DNA from: G963663615 sp963663615
Lineage (GTDB): Bacteria > Bacteroidota > Ignavibacteria > Ignavibacteriales > Melioribacteraceae
Direction of reading: 5' to 3'
Length of the DNA stretch: 64,000 nt
Assembly: GCA_963663615.1 (NCBI GenBank)
Contig: OY760517.1
Coordinates: 558,001-622,000, forward strand
The notes beneath the pieces are model-generated. The model saw nothing but the letters and a program-made list of their open reading frames with translations, did not search any database and was not told the origin of the DNA. Shown piece by piece: positions 63,013 through 64,000 of this stretch. The position numbers were made by a program, and so were the translations under genes. Each line of letters opens with the position of its first letter. Position 1 is the first letter of the stretch.

Positions 63013-64000
63013 ATGAATAATATTCATCAAATACCGTTAGATCAATATCAGTTCACTATTGCTGAATTTGCAAAGCACCAAGGTGTGAGTGATCGTTATA
63101 TAAGAATGCTTATAGATGACGACCAAATACCACAAGGATTTATAGTTCACGAAATATCACCACGTAAACGAGTAATATTGAGAACAGAACCTGAAAATGA
63201 GGAAAAAATTGAGTATAAAAATCCGTCAAAATTATTACCGCAGGAAATAATCCGGATAACAAAATGCCTGTCAGATGATGACTATTTCAAGCCAAACGGC
63301 AAACCAAACAAGAGAAAAATAGCTGAAACATGTAAAATACATTATGATACATTAAATAGGTATTTAACGGGGTCTTACAAGTCACCTGACCAGAACCGGT
63401 CAGATAAGGGAAAATCAAGAAAACTTGATAAATCTGATATAGTAGAAGCTAAAAAAGCTTTTACTACACTTCTTTTAAGTAATGTACAGCGTAATGTGAA
63501 GTTAACTATTGAAAAAGTAGAGATGAACAATGGAATCATTATTCCGCAACGTTTAGCTTACAAATGGGCAAAAGAGCTATCACATACACATTTGCAAAAA
63601 CACTACATGGCAAAATATCTGGGTACAAAAACACCTCACATAATACGTGATCTTTGGGGTGAATACCCTGAATTCCTTTCATGTGTAGTAGCTGATGAGT
63701 GGAAAATTGATGAAAAGGGAGTCTGGATTCACTGGAAAGAAGAAAATTATAGCAATATTGAAGCAATGGCATACATCGTAATGTTCATTGATATGAAGAC
63801 CAGATACCCTGTATCAATGCAAATTACCCATACAAGTATTACAACAAATGATACAATTAAAGCCGCTATGACGCTTGTTAGGGATTACGGCAGACCAAAA
63901 CAATGGATATTTGAAAATCAAAAAACATGGGATAACAAAGAGTTTTTAAGATTTATACTTGGTTTATATGATGGTGAGCTACTTGCACCATCACTTAATC
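63013..64000 (+). CDS. MuA-like DDE transposase, 3' end outside the window
   Basis: At least 329 residues, running off the window. Two HTH-like segments occupy the N-terminus (YQFTIAEFAKHQGVSDRYIR; KRKIAETCKIHYDTLNRYL) and bind the ends. The catalytic core (from about 223) starts SCVVADEWKID (D228) and continues YIVMFIDMKTRYPVSMQ. The second catalytic position, usually DN as in Mu DNTRGAANKW, reads ENQKTWDNKEF (E301). The third acidic residue lies beyond the end. Its target is the candidate end at 60106-60300. Confidence 0.82.
   Translation, partial: MNNIHQIPLDQYQFTIAEFAKHQGVSDRYIRMLIDDDQIPQGFIVHEISPRKRVILRTEPENEEKIEYKNPSKLLPQEIIRITKCLSDDDYFKPNGKPNKRKIAETCKIHYDTLNRYLTGSYKSPDQNRSDKGKSRKLDKSDIVEAKKAFTTLLLSNVQRNVKLTIEKVEMNNGIIIPQRLAYKWAKELSHTHLQKHYMAKYLGTKTPHIIRDLWGEYPEFLSCVVADEWKIDEKGVWIHWKEENYSNIEAMAYIVMFIDMKTRYPVSMQITHTSITTNDTIKAAMTLVRDYGRPKQWIFENQKTWDNKEFLRFILGLYDGELLAPSLN

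Larger units (their letters stand above)
60092..64000. mobile_element. Mu-like transposable prophage, left end
   Basis: From left to right this region has repeated end-like sites, a leftward repressor, an operator region, a Cro/Ner-like gene and early genes leading to a MuA-like transposase, the order known from phage Mu. The element continues beyond the window. The exact left boundary is inferred. Confidence 0.75.

Noticed and set aside
1..64000. tRNA, rRNA or CRISPR array
   Set aside because: I saw no cloverleaf with conserved T-loop, no rRNA core sequence and no regularly spaced repeats with unique spacers; a tRNAscan or CRISPR tool run could confirm.

Overview
The window looks like chromosome of an AT-rich member of the Bacteroidota/Chlorobiota group, most likely Ignavibacteria (for example an Ignavibacterium or Melioribacter relative). 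Five large or remnant secreted-protein genes end in the NYPNPFNP-type C-terminal sorting domain of the type IX secretion system (T9SS). A PorV/PorQ-like protein, an S46 dipeptidyl-peptidase and TAnnTTTG-type promoters fit the same group. Unlike most Bacteroidetes, many genes have clear Shine-Dalgarno sequences. The taxonomic call is inference; no rRNA gene or tRNA was recognised.

Layout. 1-12144: the 3' part of pckA, a large cytoplasmic multi-PAS histidine kinase with a degenerate receiver, a YeiH-type membrane protein, a CapA-like phosphatase, small membrane proteins and lipoproteins, and a compact run of NTF2-like, cupin, EEP-phosphatase and CDF-transporter genes. 12237-16552: a translation cluster rplM-rpsI-rpsB-tsf-pyrH-frr with recognisable promoter, leader and terminators. 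16554-24633: a nine-gene, overlapping minus-strand carotenoid operon (crtI, crtB, an unknown exported protein, a CrtYcd-type lycopene cyclase, a CrtD-like desaturase, an acyltransferase, a glycosyltransferase, cruF and a crtW-like ketolase). It probably makes an acylated glycoside of a monocyclic keto-carotenoid. 24860-40383: an S46 peptidase, an MscS channel, a methyltransferase, a six-gene minus-strand chain from bamD to ccmA/ccmB, htpX, an outer-membrane PorV/PorQ protein and a beta-CASP nuclease.

40492-59974 is dominated by large secreted proteins: an M1 peptidase, a glycosidase-like FG-GAP protein, two beta-propeller/BNR proteins and a C39-peptidase multidomain protein, several with T9SS tags. 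Between them lie a DnaQ-like/YycJ-like nuclease fusion, a frameshifted mini T9SS gene, a TlpA-like lipoprotein and a stand-alone CBM48 protein.

From about 60090 to the end is the left end of a Mu-like transposable prophage: repeated TTAACTGCAAA sites (candidate transposase-binding end), a 58-residue ORF, a leftward CI-like repressor without a protease domain, a pair of CAATTGCC operator candidates over a TTGACA/TATCTTTG promoter, a Cro/Ner-like protein, a CII (CP76)-like regulator, two small unknown proteins, a DUF2786 protein and a MuA-like transposase that runs off the window. In this transposase the second catalytic Asp appears to be Glu. This prophage is the most likely undescribed system here.
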